NCBI GenBank assembly: GCA_947457195.1
Contig: CANGUU010000008.1
Location: 1 to 64,000, forward strand
Origin: Gammaproteobacteria bacterium
GTDB taxonomy: Bacteria; Pseudomonadota; Gammaproteobacteria; Pseudomonadales; Pseudohongiellaceae
Direction: 5' to 3'
DNA length: 64,000 bases
Of this stretch, positions 8,855 to 17,703 are shown piece by piece. Both the position numbers and the translations under genes were made by a program. The notes below the pieces were generated by a model. It worked only from the letters and a program-made list of their open reading frames with translations, was not told the DNA's origin and made no database searches. Position 1 is the stretch's first letter; each line of letters opens with the position of its first letter.

Positions 8855-10204
8855 TCAGGGCGGAGTGCCGGCACCCTCGACCGTCGGCGCAGTCTGCAGC
8901 AGGCGCGCCTGAGGATCCAGCAACACGCCTTGCAGCACGCTCCACGCCTCTTCCGTGGGGCGGCTCGCCGCCAGCTCCTGCAGGCGCTGCTTCGCCACCG
9001 TGTAACCGACTGAGTAGGCACCGAACTCATCCACGTACTGCAGTAGCGCCGACGGACTGGAGACCATGGCCTCCCGCTCCAGCCGGAACGTGGCGGAATT
9101 GAAGGAGACGCTGCCATCGCGGTACTGCTGAAGCAGGGGCACCACGCCCACGGAAAGGCGGGTAATCAGCGCTTGCACGGCGGCATGCTGGTCGGCGAGC
9201 TGTGGCGACAGTCCGGCCAGCGGAAACAGCACGTCGCGCTCGAAGGCCAGCCGTTCCGCCGGGGGAAACACCAGGTCGATGCCGAAGTTGGCAGCGCCCT
9301 CCCGCAGCACCGACTCCGGTGACCGCAGCAGCGCCAGCTTGTCTTCCACCAGCAGGCCAGTCGGCGCCGCTGCCTGTTCCAGCAGCACGAACTGCGCGTG
9401 GTGCCCGGGGTAGCCCTCGTGACAGGCCACGTCGAGGGCCGAGCCAACGAAGGGCAGAGCCAGGGAATTGACCCGAACGGTGCTGCGGTAGTTGCCTTCG
9501 TAGCGGTGCCAGGCGGCCTCGACGGCGCGGGTCCACTCCACGGTCAGCTGCTCTTCGGGGGGCAGCGTCCAGTGGGCGAGCGTGCGGGTACGGCACTCGG
9601 CCAGCGCCCGCTCGAACACGGCGCTGCGTTTGTCGGCAGGCACCACCAGCTTGTTCTGCAGGGCCGCGACGCGAAACGCCAGCGTGCCTTGGCCCGGCAG
9701 CAGCGCTTCGATCTCGTCCATCAGTGCCTTCTGGCCAGCGGCATCGGTCTCGGCCGGGGGCAGCGCGATGTCGTAGAGCTGCAGCGCCTCGTCGGCGAAG
9801 CTGAGTGCCTTGGGGTCCAGCAGCGTCTTCAAGGCGAGGACGAACGTGCCGACGCGGCGCTCGAGTCTGGCGCTTCGCGCCGACGGGGCGGCGGCAGAGT
9901 CTGCCGTGATCTCGGCGTGCAGCTCCTCGGCAGCGGCGAGCAGCTGAGCCACCGGCACGGCGCTGGTGCCGCTGGCGCGGGCATCGAGCGACGCCGGTCC
10001 GAACCAGGCGTCGATCTCATCGGGGTGCTCTACTCCCAGCGCCAGCGCCAGTTCCACGAAGCGCTCGGCCTGCCTTTGCAGCGGATCAGCCGGCCCTCGC
10101 TGCCACAGCAGCAGGGCGCCGGCGACCAGCAGGGCGGCTGCGGCGGCCGCGAGCCATCTTGCAGTGAGTCGACCGGATGGCGAGCGGGGTGCAGAGGGAC
10201 TCAT
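8855..10204 (-). CDS. DUF885-like putative metallopeptidase with membrane anchor
   Basis: 449 residues from the ATG at 10204. Residues 18-34 are one hydrophobic segment (uncleaved signal anchor or signal peptide), so the rest is periplasmic. The central motif HEGYPGHHAQF places His262, Glu263, His268 and His269 as in DUF885 proteins (HE-x-x-PGHH-x-Q), a group related to zinc peptidases. A downstream helix REGAANFGIDL could supply a further Glu ligand. DUF885 proteins are often larger (500-600 residues), so this is a compact or divergent member. The stop of the upstream permease is four bases before its start, indicating one transcript. Catalytic activity is likely but unproven. Confidence 0.75.
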   Translation of the reverse strand: MSPSAPRSPSGRLTARWLAAAAAALLVAGALLLWQRGPADPLQRQAERFVELALALGVEHPDEIDAWFGPASLDARASGTSAVPVAQLLAAAEELHAEITADSAAAPSARSARLERRVGTFVLALKTLLDPKALSFADEALQLYDIALPPAETDAAGQKALMDEIEALLPGQGTLAFRVAALQNKLVVPADKRSAVFERALAECRTRTLAHWTLPPEEQLTVEWTRAVEAAWHRYEGNYRSTVRVNSLALPFVGSALDVACHEGYPGHHAQFVLLEQAAAPTGLLVEDKLALLRSPESVLREGAANFGIDLVFPPAERLAFERDVLFPLAGLSPQLADQHAAVQALITRLSVGVVPLLQQYRDGSVSFNSATFRLEREAMVSSPSALLQYVDEFGAYSVGYTVAKQRLQELAASRPTEEAWSVLQGVLLDPQARLLQTAPTVEGAGTPP

Positions 10205-10208
10205 GACT

Positions 10209-11549
10209 TCACTCGGTGCGCAGGGCTTCGATGGGATCGAGCTGGGCGGCCCGCCGCGCCGGATAGCTGCCAAACACCAGGCCCACGCTCGCCGCAATGC
10301 CGATCGCCAGCGCCATGGCGCCGAGTGAGACGGTGGTGGGCCAGCCCAGCGACCAGCCGATCAGCTGGGCCGATACCAGCCCGAGCACCAGCCCGACCAG
10401 ACCCCCCACCATGCTGAGCGTCACCGCTTCGATGAGAAATTGCAGCGCCACATCGCCCGAGCGGGCGCCAGCCGCCATGCGCAGGCCGATTTCGCGGGTC
10501 CGCTCCGTGATCGACACCAGCATGATGTTCATGATGCCGATGCCGCCGACGATGAGGGAAACCCCGGCGATGCTGGCCAGCAGCGCTGTCATGGTGTCGC
10601 TGGCGCGGTCAAGCGTGTCGGCCATCTCCTCGAGTGTGACCTCGTCGAGCTTGGGCAGGTTGGCCAGCGCGAAGGCGGCGGCCGGCGTGTAGAGCCCCTT
10701 GGTCAAGGCCTGCGCGGCCTGCGTTTCCACGGTGAAGTCGTCGGGCACGCCGCCCACACCACCCTGACCGGCCAGGTAGCCGGCCGAGGGCGTGCCGGTG
10801 ATGCCGTGCCGCTCGCGCAGCAAGTTGGTGATGTCGCTGGCGATGCGCGAGGACTCGCCGGCCTTTTCCGCCGCGAGGGTAATGGTGTCCAGGTGATTCT
10901 GCCCAAGGCTCTTCTGCAGCGTCTGCCAGGGCACGAACAGCACGTCGGCATGGTCCTCTGCCTGGCCATCACTGACGCCTACCACGCGGTAGGCAGAATC
11001 CCGCACCTGGATCATCTGGCCGAGCGGATCCGTGTCGGCACCGAACAGCGTGGCGGCGAGATTCGCCCCCAGCACGGCTTCGGGCGCGGCGGCGGCGCTG
11101 TCGAGCATGCGTCCTGCACTCATGTTCCACGAGTAGATCGCGGCAAAGCCGGAGTCGATGCCCTGCACCCGCGTGAACGCACGCGAGCTGCCGCTGGCGA
11201 TGAAGGTGCGCAGCGCCACACCGGGACTCAGCGCCTTGATGCCGCTCACGCCCGCACGGATGGCATCGGCGTCGCCGGCCACCAGCGTGGTGGCGGCACC
11301 GCGGCCGGACACGATGCCGACGGCGTCACCCCCGCGCGTGTAGTTGCCCGCCCGCACGAAGATGATGTTGGTGCCCGCCGAGCCCACCTCGCCTTCGACC
11401 GAGGCACGCGCCCCGGTGCCGAGCGCCACCATCGTGAGTACCGCGGCCACGCCGATGATGATGCCGAGCATGGTGAGCAGCGTGCGCAGGCGATTACGGT
11501 TCAGCGAGCGTACGGCGAGCTTGAGGTTGACTGGCAGCATGGCAAACAT
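10209..11549 (-). CDS. MacB/FtsX-type ABC permease (third of three)
   Basis: 446 residues. One transmembrane helix near 20-45 (LLTMLGIIIGVAAVLTMVAL) is followed by a periplasmic MacB-type core (GTNIIFVRAGN at about 60-70, then roughly 200 residues) and three C-terminal helices starting at about 320 with the family signature GGIGIMNIMLVSITERTREIGLRMA. There is no ATPase domain, so it must pair with the separate ATPase at 15133-15876. Type VII (MacB-fold) ABC systems move substrates within or out of the periplasm rather than import them into the cytosol. GGAG precedes the ATG by six bases. Confidence 0.88.
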   Translation of the reverse strand: MFAMLPVNLKLAVRSLNRNRLRTLLTMLGIIIGVAAVLTMVALGTGARASVEGEVGSAGTNIIFVRAGNYTRGGDAVGIVSGRGAATTLVAGDADAIRAGVSGIKALSPGVALRTFIASGSSRAFTRVQGIDSGFAAIYSWNMSAGRMLDSAAAAPEAVLGANLAATLFGADTDPLGQMIQVRDSAYRVVGVSDGQAEDHADVLFVPWQTLQKSLGQNHLDTITLAAEKAGESSRIASDITNLLRERHGITGTPSAGYLAGQGGVGGVPDDFTVETQAAQALTKGLYTPAAAFALANLPKLDEVTLEEMADTLDRASDTMTALLASIAGVSLIVGGIGIMNIMLVSITERTREIGLRMAAGARSGDVALQFLIEAVTLSMVGGLVGLVLGLVSAQLIGWSLGWPTTVSLGAMALAIGIAASVGLVFGSYPARRAAQLDPIEALRTE

Positions 11550-11583
11550 GGGTCACTCCGGGTGTTGCAGGTTGAAATCGCGG

Positions 11584-13026
11584 TCACTCGGCCTTGAGGG
11601 CCACCACCGGGTCGAGGCTGGCCGCGCGACGCGCCGGACTGTAGCCAAAGATCACGCCGGTGCTGACCGCCATGGCGATGGCGGCCAGCAGCATGGTCGG
11701 TGAAATCGCCGTGGCCCACGCCAAGCCGTATTCCGCCACCAGCAGGCCGCCGGCCCCGAGCAGCAGGCCGAGCAGCCCCCCGATGGCGGCCAGCACGACG
11801 GCCTCCACGAGAAACTGCAGCATCACGTCCTGCATGCGGGCCCCGAGTGCCATGCGCAGACCGATTTCGCGCGTACGCGCCGCGACCGATACCAGCATGA
11901 TGTTCATGACGCCGATGCCGCCGACGACCAGCGAAACCGCCGCTGCGGCCGCCAGCAACAACGTGAAGGTACGGCCGGCCTGACGCAGGCTCTTGGCCAT
12001 TTCCTCCCAGGACTCCTGCTCGAACTCCACCACATTGGAGTGCACGGCACGGGCCAGTCGCGGATCCATACCCATGCTCGGCATGGCCGACACGCTCTGC
12101 GATTCCACGCGGAAGTCATCGAGGGTGTCGTCAGGCAGCGCATGCAGTTGCCGTAGCGCCAGCTTGATGTCGGCCGCCACCTGCGTGGTGGTGCCCACTG
12201 AGGCGGAGCGCACGATGATCTCGTCGTAGGTGCTGCGGCCGAGCAGGCGCTGGGCCATCGCCAGCGGCAGGTGGATGGTCGGTACGATCACTGAACTGCC
12301 GTCGCCCTGCGTATCGCGGATCACACCGACCACCGTCAGCGTCTGACCCTTGAGCCCCAGCTGCTGGCCGAGCGCATCTCCGGCGGGCCAGAGACGTGCG
12401 GCCACATCATGGCTGACGAGCAGCAGCGGAGCGCCGGCGGCGTGCTCGCTGGCCGTCGGCAAGCGACCGGCCAGCAGGTCCCAGCCACGGATCTCCGGCC
12501 ATGCCTCGCCGAAGCCGGCCACACGGGTGATGCGCACCGGCAAACCGGTGCCAGCATCGAGTGTCACGTTGCCGGACAGGGTGCCGGCCACGGCGCGCAC
12601 GTTGGCGACCTGACCGTCGATCAGCGCGAGTTCGGCGCTGTCGAGGGGGTCAGCCGGCGTGCGGTACTTGTCCATCACGGGCGTTTTGGCGCGCGCCTGT
12701 TCGCGGGCCACCGCCGCCGATTCCGCCTCTTCCCAACTGTTCCAGCTCTCCTCGGAGCCCGTGCCTTCCGGCGGTTCGCCACCACTGCTGTCTTGCTGTC
12801 CGCTGGTGACGATCGCGGCCGGCCGGTAATTGCCGGCGCGCACGGTGATGAGGGTGGGCCCGGCGCTTTCGATCTGGTCCTCGATGCGCTGCTGCGCACC
12901 GAGCCCGAGCCCGCTGACCACCACGACCATCGCCACCCCCACGCTCATCCCGCAGAGGGTCAGCGCAGTCTGCAGCTGGTTCTGCAGCAGCGCCCGCAGC
13001 GCCATGTGCAGGTTAATGCCCATCAT
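11584..13026 (-). CDS. MacB/FtsX-type ABC permease (second of three)
   Basis: 480 residues if the first of two adjacent ATGs (13026, 13023) is used; either overlaps the stop of the His-rich protein gene by 11-14 bases, so translation is probably coupled. TM1 is about 15-40 (ALTLCGMSVGVAMVVVVSG). The periplasmic region is longer than in its neighbours because of an acidic Ser/Glu-rich insert around 80-105 (GGEPPEGTGSEESWNSWEEA). The C-terminal three-helix block carries GGIGVMNIMLVSVAARTREIGLRMALGAR and ends in VIFGYSPARRAASLDPVVALKAE. It is a type VII ABC permease without a fused ATPase. The acidic insert could contact the His-rich partner or a substrate; that is speculation. Confidence 0.87.
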   Translation of the reverse strand: MMGINLHMALRALLQNQLQTALTLCGMSVGVAMVVVVSGLGLGAQQRIEDQIESAGPTLITVRAGNYRPAAIVTSGQQDSSGGEPPEGTGSEESWNSWEEAESAAVAREQARAKTPVMDKYRTPADPLDSAELALIDGQVANVRAVAGTLSGNVTLDAGTGLPVRITRVAGFGEAWPEIRGWDLLAGRLPTASEHAAGAPLLLVSHDVAARLWPAGDALGQQLGLKGQTLTVVGVIRDTQGDGSSVIVPTIHLPLAMAQRLLGRSTYDEIIVRSASVGTTTQVAADIKLALRQLHALPDDTLDDFRVESQSVSAMPSMGMDPRLARAVHSNVVEFEQESWEEMAKSLRQAGRTFTLLLAAAAAVSLVVGGIGVMNIMLVSVAARTREIGLRMALGARMQDVMLQFLVEAVVLAAIGGLLGLLLGAGGLLVAEYGLAWATAISPTMLLAAIAMAVSTGVIFGYSPARRAASLDPVVALKAE

Positions 13027-13498
13027 GACCGGCCGCAGGGGCGGCTGCGTCGGCTGCCGGGGCAGTGTCGGCCTGCAGCAGGGAGGAAGCAGGCACATCC
13101 AGTAGCAGTGGCTTGCCGGCGTAGAGGAAGCCCACGCGCACGATGGCGTCCGAATCGGTCAGCGGGCTGCTGGCACCCTCCCAGAAATCACCGCCGGCAC
13201 TGATGCCCATCGCCACCGTCTCGATCGGCTTGCCAGCGCTCTCGATTTCGACCGCCACGTCGGAGACGGTGGCGGCCGGCAGCTCGCTGCGGGCTGCATC
13301 GGTGAAATACAACTGCACGCCCCCGCCGGCCACGGCGGTGACCTCGAAGTGCAGATCCTGATACATCATCACGAAGCCACCGTGGGCTGCGTCGTGGTCC
13401 CCGTGCGGTTCGTCGCCGTGCGCCACTGCGCGGGTGGCAATACCACTCGTCAGCAGCAGCGCGGCGAGTGGCAGAACGGCCAGTAAGTTCCTGTTCAT
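13013..13498 (-). CDS. His-rich periplasmic protein, predicted mature N-terminus His
   Basis: 161 residues from the ATG at 13498 (AGGAAG seven bases upstream; an in-frame ATG at 13516 overlaps the previous gene and lacks a site). The signal peptide ends ATRAVA, giving a predicted mature start His27-Gly-Asp. The first 16 mature residues contain four His (HGDEPHGDHDAAHGG) and the protein ends GHDGH. The middle (LHFEVTAVAGGGVQLYFTDAARSELP) looks like a small beta-sandwich of the type seen in YtkA/FixH-like or metal-efflux adaptor N-terminal domains. It lies between two ABC permease genes where a MacA-like adaptor might be expected. Metal binding is an inference from composition. Confidence 0.65.
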   Translation of the reverse strand: MNRNLLAVLPLAALLLTSGIATRAVAHGDEPHGDHDAAHGGFVMMYQDLHFEVTAVAGGGVQLYFTDAARSELPAATVSDVAVEIESAGKPIETVAMGISAGGDFWEGASSPLTDSDAIVRVGFLYAGKPLLLDVPASSLLQADTAPAADAAAPAAGHDGH

Positions 13499-13508
13499 GG
13501 CAAGCTTC

Positions 13509-15101
13509 CTACTCATGTTGAAGGGCCCCGATCGGGTCGAGCTGTGCGGCCCGGCTGGCGGGGTAGACACCGGAAAGCACCCCCAGCGCGGCGGCGACAG
13601 CGATGGCGAGTACGGCGGACAGGGGCGACACCGCCGTGGACCATTGGAAAAATTCTTCGAGACCGTTGGCGGCCAGCACACCGAACCCGGCACCGAGCAC
13701 GCCACCGACGAGGCACAGCACCACGGCCTCACTGACGAATTGCCGGGCGATGTCCCGTCGGCGGGCCCCCAACGCCATGCGCAGGCCCACCTCGCGGGTT
13801 CGCTGCGTGACCGACAGCAGCAGCAGGTTCATGACGCCGATACCACCGACCAGCAGCGACACGGTGGCCACACCGGCCAGCAGGGCGAGCATGGTGCGGT
13901 TGGCGCGCTGCAGCGAGGTGCTGAGCTGCTCGATGGTGAGCTGCTCCATGGTGGCGAGGTTGCCGCCTACGATGCGCGCCAGTTCGGGCGACAGGCCCTT
14001 GCCGAGCATTTCCTGGGCCTGCGTACGCACCGTGAAGTCGTCGGCCATCGCCTCGCCGATGCCGTGTCGCTGCCTCAACAAGGCGGTTATTTCGCCGGCG
14101 ATCCGCGTGGTATCACCTGCACTGGCCGTGGTCACAGTGATGGTGTTGAGCTTGCTGAGGTTCAGCAGGCGGTGCACGGTGGTGACCGGGATGTAGAGTG
14201 CGTCGAACTGGTCATCGCCGGCAGCCGGCTGCTGGGCCCAGCTGGTACTGCCGACCACCCCCACGACCTCAAAGGGCTGGTTCCACAGGATCACACGCTT
14301 ACCCACCGGGTTTGCGCCTGCCCCGAACAGTTTGTCGGCGGCAAAGCGCCCGAGCACCATGACCTGCTCGGCGTCGGCCACCTGACGCTCGGTGAGGAAT
14401 TCGCCGAACGGAAACACCCAGCCGCGCCGGATGTCGGGCAGTCGAGACTCGGTGCCGTGCATGCGGGTGAACCATTGGCGCGTAGGGTCACCGTCGACGG
14501 CAATGCGGGCGTTCTCGTGTACGCCCGAGGCGGCGAACTGCACACCCGGAATCTGTTCGCGGATCGCCACGGCGTCGTCGAGCGTGAGGGTGGCGGCGGC
14601 GCCGAGTCCGGCCATGGAATCGCCGAGGCGCTCCTTGGCCGTCGGATGGTCATGCTCTGCCATCGGGTCGTCTTCGAAATGCACACGCTGCAGGCGGCCT
14701 GTCGATGCGACGGCGGAGACCGGCAGCCCAGCGCCGGCCCGCAGGGCCGCGTCGATGTTGTGCGCCGCGTAGCCGCGCGCCAGCAGATCACGGCGGGCGG
14801 CGGCGAGACGGGCGATGAACTGCAGCGGATCGACTGGCGGTGTGAAGCGCGCGTGGTCGGCGGCAGGCTCGGTGCCCTGGGTTTTCTGGGTAGCGTAGTT
14901 TCCGGCGGTCACCACGATCATGTTGGCGCCAGCGGCCAGCAGCTGGTCCTTGATCGACTCCTGGGCGCCGCGTCCGAGCGCGAGACTGGCCACCAGGGCT
15001 CCCACACCCACCGTCACGCCGAGCATGGCGAGCGCCGTCTGCAGGCGGTTGCGCAGCAGCGCCGTCAGGCCGAGCAGCAGGTAGTGCAGGGGGCTGTGCA
15101 T
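13509..15101 (-). CDS. MacB/FtsX-type ABC permease (first of three)
   Basis: 530 residues from the ATG at 15101, which has GGAGG eight bases upstream; the frame is open to 15245 but that part lies in the ATPase gene. TM1 is about 18-42 (LGVTVGVGALVASLAL). A long periplasmic domain has the MacB marker GANMIVVTAGNYA at about 65-77 and an extra His/Asp-rich stretch (FEDDPMAEHDHPTAKE). Three C-terminal helices start with GGIGVMNLLLLSVTQRTREVGLRMALGARR. There is no fused ATPase. It lies 31 bases downstream of the ATPase stop. Confidence 0.88.
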   Translation of the reverse strand: MHSPLHYLLLGLTALLRNRLQTALAMLGVTVGVGALVASLALGRGAQESIKDQLLAAGANMIVVTAGNYATQKTQGTEPAADHARFTPPVDPLQFIARLAAARRDLLARGYAAHNIDAALRAGAGLPVSAVASTGRLQRVHFEDDPMAEHDHPTAKERLGDSMAGLGAAATLTLDDAVAIREQIPGVQFAASGVHENARIAVDGDPTRQWFTRMHGTESRLPDIRRGWVFPFGEFLTERQVADAEQVMVLGRFAADKLFGAGANPVGKRVILWNQPFEVVGVVGSTSWAQQPAAGDDQFDALYIPVTTVHRLLNLSKLNTITVTTASAGDTTRIAGEITALLRQRHGIGEAMADDFTVRTQAQEMLGKGLSPELARIVGGNLATMEQLTIEQLSTSLQRANRTMLALLAGVATVSLLVGGIGVMNLLLLSVTQRTREVGLRMALGARRRDIARQFVSEAVVLCLVGGVLGAGFGVLAANGLEEFFQWSTAVSPLSAVLAIAVAAALGVLSGVYPASRAAQLDPIGALQHE

Positions 15102-15132
15102 GCCGGTGTCCTCCGCAAGGATGAGGGGCCGT

Positions 15133-15876
15133 TCAACCCACGGCGGCCAGTGGCAGCGCTTCCGGTTCGTCGGACACGCGGCGCGGCACGTTGGGCTTGT
15201 CACTGATGATGATGCCGTCGCGCACGGCGATGATGCGTGTGCCATAGGCGGCGATGTCAGGTTCGTGCGTAATCAGCACGATGGTGATCTTCTGCTTTTC
15301 ACGCAGCTCCTGCAGCAGTCGCATCACTTCGATGCTGGTGGCGGTGTCGAGGTTGCCGGTCGGTTCGTCGGCGAGGATGAGGGTCGGGCGGTTCACCAGG
15401 GCGCGGGCGATGGCGACACGCTGCTGCTGCCCCCCGGACAGCTGGCTGGGATGGTGGAAGGCCCGATCGGTCAGCCCCATGGCTCGCAGGGCTTCCAGCG
15501 CCCGCGCGCGCCGCTCGCTCGCCGGCAGTACCGGTCGCGAATACAACAGGGGCACCTCCACGTTCTCCGCGGCGGTGGTCCGTGGCAGCAGGTTGAAGCC
15601 CTGGAAGACGAAGCCGATCTGCCGGTTGCGGATGTCGGCCAATTCATCGCGCGACAGGTTCGAGACGTCGTTGCCGTTCAGCAGGTAGTGACCCTCGGTG
15701 GGGCGGTCGAGGCAGCCGAGGATATGCATCATGGTCGACTTGCCGGAGCCGGACGGTCCGGTGATGGCGACAAACTCGCCCTCCTCGATGTCGAGCGAAA
15801 CGCCGCGCAGGGCGTTCACGGTGTTGTCGCCGAGCTTGTAGACCTTCTTGAGATTCTGGAGCGAAATGACGGGCAT
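15133..15876 (-). CDS. ABC ATPase, MacB/LolD type
   Basis: 247 residues, complete nucleotide-binding domain. Walker [10 protein letters not shown] at 40-48, Q-loop [11 protein letters not shown] near 85-95, signature LSGGQQQR near 143-150, Walker [13 protein letters not shown] near 163-174, switch His in VLITHEPD. LolD/MacB-type ATPases energise FtsX-fold permeases. This is the only ATPase gene in the array, so it probably serves all three permeases that follow (13509, 11584, 10209). AGGA lies about eight bases before the ATG at 15876. An 81-base gap with a hairpin separates it from the M20-like gene upstream. Confidence 0.93.
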   Translation of the reverse strand: MPVISLQNLKKVYKLGDNTVNALRGVSLDIEEGEFVAITGPSGSGKSTMMHILGCLDRPTEGHYLLNGNDVSNLSRDELADIRNRQIGFVFQGFNLLPRTTAAENVEVPLLYSRPVLPASERRARALEALRAMGLTDRAFHHPSQLSGGQQQRVAIARALVNRPTLILADEPTGNLDTATSIEVMRLLQELREKQKITIVLITHEPDIAAYGTRIIAVRDGIIISDKPNVPRRVSDEPEALPLAAVG

Positions 15877-15922
15877 GGGCAGATTCCTGGAAACGAAGGG
15901 CTGGGCAGACAGCGGCGTTCAG

Positions 15923-15950
15923 GGTGGGGCCCCGGTAGTGGAGCCCCACC
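15923..15950. promoter_or_regulatory. Hairpin between M20-like gene and ABC genes
   Basis: A perfect 8-base inverted repeat, GGTGGGGC at 15923-15930 and GCCCCACC at 15943-15950, encloses 12 bases. It starts seven bases after the stop of the M20-like gene. There is no T-tract, so it is more likely an mRNA stabiliser or partial attenuator than a strong terminator. It may set different expression of the lipoproteins and the transporter. Confidence 0.4.
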
Positions 15951-15957
15951 GCCGGGG

Positions 15958-17694
15958 TCATTCGGCCGCGCTGGCCACCACGCTGGCTGTCGCCACCGAC
16001 GCCGGCGGTTCGTTCAGTCCGGCGTAGTTGTACAGTGCCGTCGCGACCGATTTTTCCGCACCGGCCATGCCGTAGGTGTTGCCGGCCCCCTCGATCACGA
16101 AGAACTCGTTGGCGGCGTGCGAATTGCCGCCGGAGCTGACGTTGCCGCCAGCAATCGGGATATCCAGCACGTCACCGGCAAACAGGTAGGCCGGCCAGTA
16201 CCCACCGAGGATGGATTCGTGCTCCACCGCCGGCGGCGTGGGCTTGCCGAAGGCGGCGAACATACGGTCCACCGAGCGCGCGAGGTCGTTGTCGTAGCTC
16301 ATCTTGGCCCAGGGCACGTCGCCGACCACGTTGATCTCCACGTCGGAGTAGCCGTGCTTGTCGAGATGGGCGCGCAGCTTGGCCACGATGTCCATGCCGT
16401 TCATGTTCGGCACGTAGCGGAAGTTGTGCTTGGAAACGATGCGGTTGGGCAGGATGGCGCCGGAACCGCCGGCGAACATGTTGCCGCCCCAGATCCCATC
16501 GAGGTTCATGGAGGTGCCGTAACGCGCCATGGTGAGCTGCTCGAGCGGGTCGTCGGAGATGAAGCGCTCGACCCCGAGGTTGCGGGCGGCGACGCCGAGA
16601 TCACGCCCTTCGGAGTCGCGCTTGAGGGCATCCAGTTCCTGCTGGGTCAGTGGCTCGATGTCGTCATAGAACCCGTCGATCATCACCTTGTTGCCGGTTT
16701 CGTCGACGAGCGTGGACAGCATCTTGATGTGGCGCCAGGCCGGTGCGTCCACCGAGCGCTTGTTGCCGCCGTGGATGTCGCTGTAGTTGGGGCCGCGGCC
16801 CCAACTGCTGCCGCTGGTGATCAGCTCGACGAACACGCAGCCTTCCGAGCCGCCGCCGTCACCGAGCGCCCACATGGCATCCACGCCTTCGAAAAGATGC
16901 GGGTTGTCCCGGATGAACTTGCGATAGCCGATCGACATGCGCTCTTCGTCGCCTTCGGCCACGAAGATGAGGTTGACAGGTAATTTGCCGGTGACTGCCT
17001 TGATGGACATCATGGCGTTCCAGAAGGTCATTTCGCGACCTTTCGAGTTGTTGGTGCCACGGCCGATCATGACTTTCGAGTAGGGAGCCTGTTCGACCAG
17101 GCGCCCTTCGAAGGGCGGCGCCTTCCAGAGGTCGGGCTGGGTGACTGGCATGGTGTCGTACATCCAGTACACCACCAGGGTTTTTTCGGCGCCTTCGTCG
17201 CACTTGGCGTAGACCACCGGGTTGCCCTGCTGGCCCCACTCGGTGATGCCGACGTCGTTGACGCTGGTCTCCTGGCAACCGAGCTGGTCGAAGAAGCCTT
17301 TCACCATCTCGGCGGATTCCTGGATGCCCTCACCGGTGTTGCTGATGCTGGGCTGCTGGATCCACCGCTGCAGGTTGAGCACGTGCTCATCGATGTTGGT
17401 ATCGATGTGGCTGAAGATCTGCTTGAGCTCCTCGGAGTGGATCATGCTCATGTCGATCTCCACCTCCTCGTCGCCGCGCGGACGGATGCCAAGCACGCCA
17501 GGGGCCGGCGCGGCGCTCGCGGCGACAGTGGCAGGCTCAGCGGGGAGGGCTGCAGTGGAGGCGGGCTCCTCGCTGCAGCCGGCGAGCAGCACCAGACTGC
17601 CCGCCATGACCGGTAACCAGCGGCGGCTGGCGGCTCGAATGGCGCCGGAGAGCAGGACGGATTTTCGGGCGGACGGACACAGGACATTCATCAT
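15958..17694 (-). CDS. M20-family-like lipoprotein with altered metal ligands (copy 1)
   Basis: 578 residues. Lipobox LLAGC with Cys40, so a lipid-anchored periplasmic or surface protein. It follows the M20 dipeptidase (carnosinase-like) plan: metal motif region VYWMYDTMP (175-183), GRGTNNSKG (211-219), EGDEER (247-252), dimerisation lid YSDIHGGNKRS (about 304-313), GFYDD and C-terminal GGNSHAANEF with His526. Compared with the canonical GHYDVQP and GRG-x-x-DDKG, the first His is Met178 and the bridging Asp is Asn216; the Glu pair 250/251, Asp180 and His526 remain. It could be a changed metalloenzyme or a pseudo-peptidase that binds peptides. It lies nine bases after copy 2, with a GAGG site overlapping that stop region. 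Confidence 0.8.
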   Translation of the reverse strand: MMNVLCPSARKSVLLSGAIRAASRRWLPVMAGSLVLLAGCSEEPASTAALPAEPATVAASAAPAPGVLGIRPRGDEEVEIDMSMIHSEELKQIFSHIDTNIDEHVLNLQRWIQQPSISNTGEGIQESAEMVKGFFDQLGCQETSVNDVGITEWGQQGNPVVYAKCDEGAEKTLVVYWMYDTMPVTQPDLWKAPPFEGRLVEQAPYSKVMIGRGTNNSKGREMTFWNAMMSIKAVTGKLPVNLIFVAEGDEERMSIGYRKFIRDNPHLFEGVDAMWALGDGGGSEGCVFVELITSGSSWGRGPNYSDIHGGNKRSVDAPAWRHIKMLSTLVDETGNKVMIDGFYDDIEPLTQQELDALKRDSEGRDLGVAARNLGVERFISDDPLEQLTMARYGTSMNLDGIWGGNMFAGGSGAILPNRIVSKHNFRYVPNMNGMDIVAKLRAHLDKHGYSDVEINVVGDVPWAKMSYDNDLARSVDRMFAAFGKPTPPAVEHESILGGYWPAYLFAGDVLDIPIAGGNVSSGGNSHAANEFFVIEGAGNTYGMAGAEKSVATALYNYAGLNEPPASVATASVVASAAE

Positions 17695-17703
17695 GACAGT
17701 ACC

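Noticed and set aside
13013-13732. 239-residue version of the His-rich protein
   Set aside because: The extra N-terminal part is the wrong frame of the upstream permease gene; the ATG at 13498 has a good ribosome site and a clean signal peptide.
13434-16983. Long plus-strand frames (590 and 627 residues)
   Set aside because: They are shadows of the permease, ATPase and M20-like genes; their translations show no domain.
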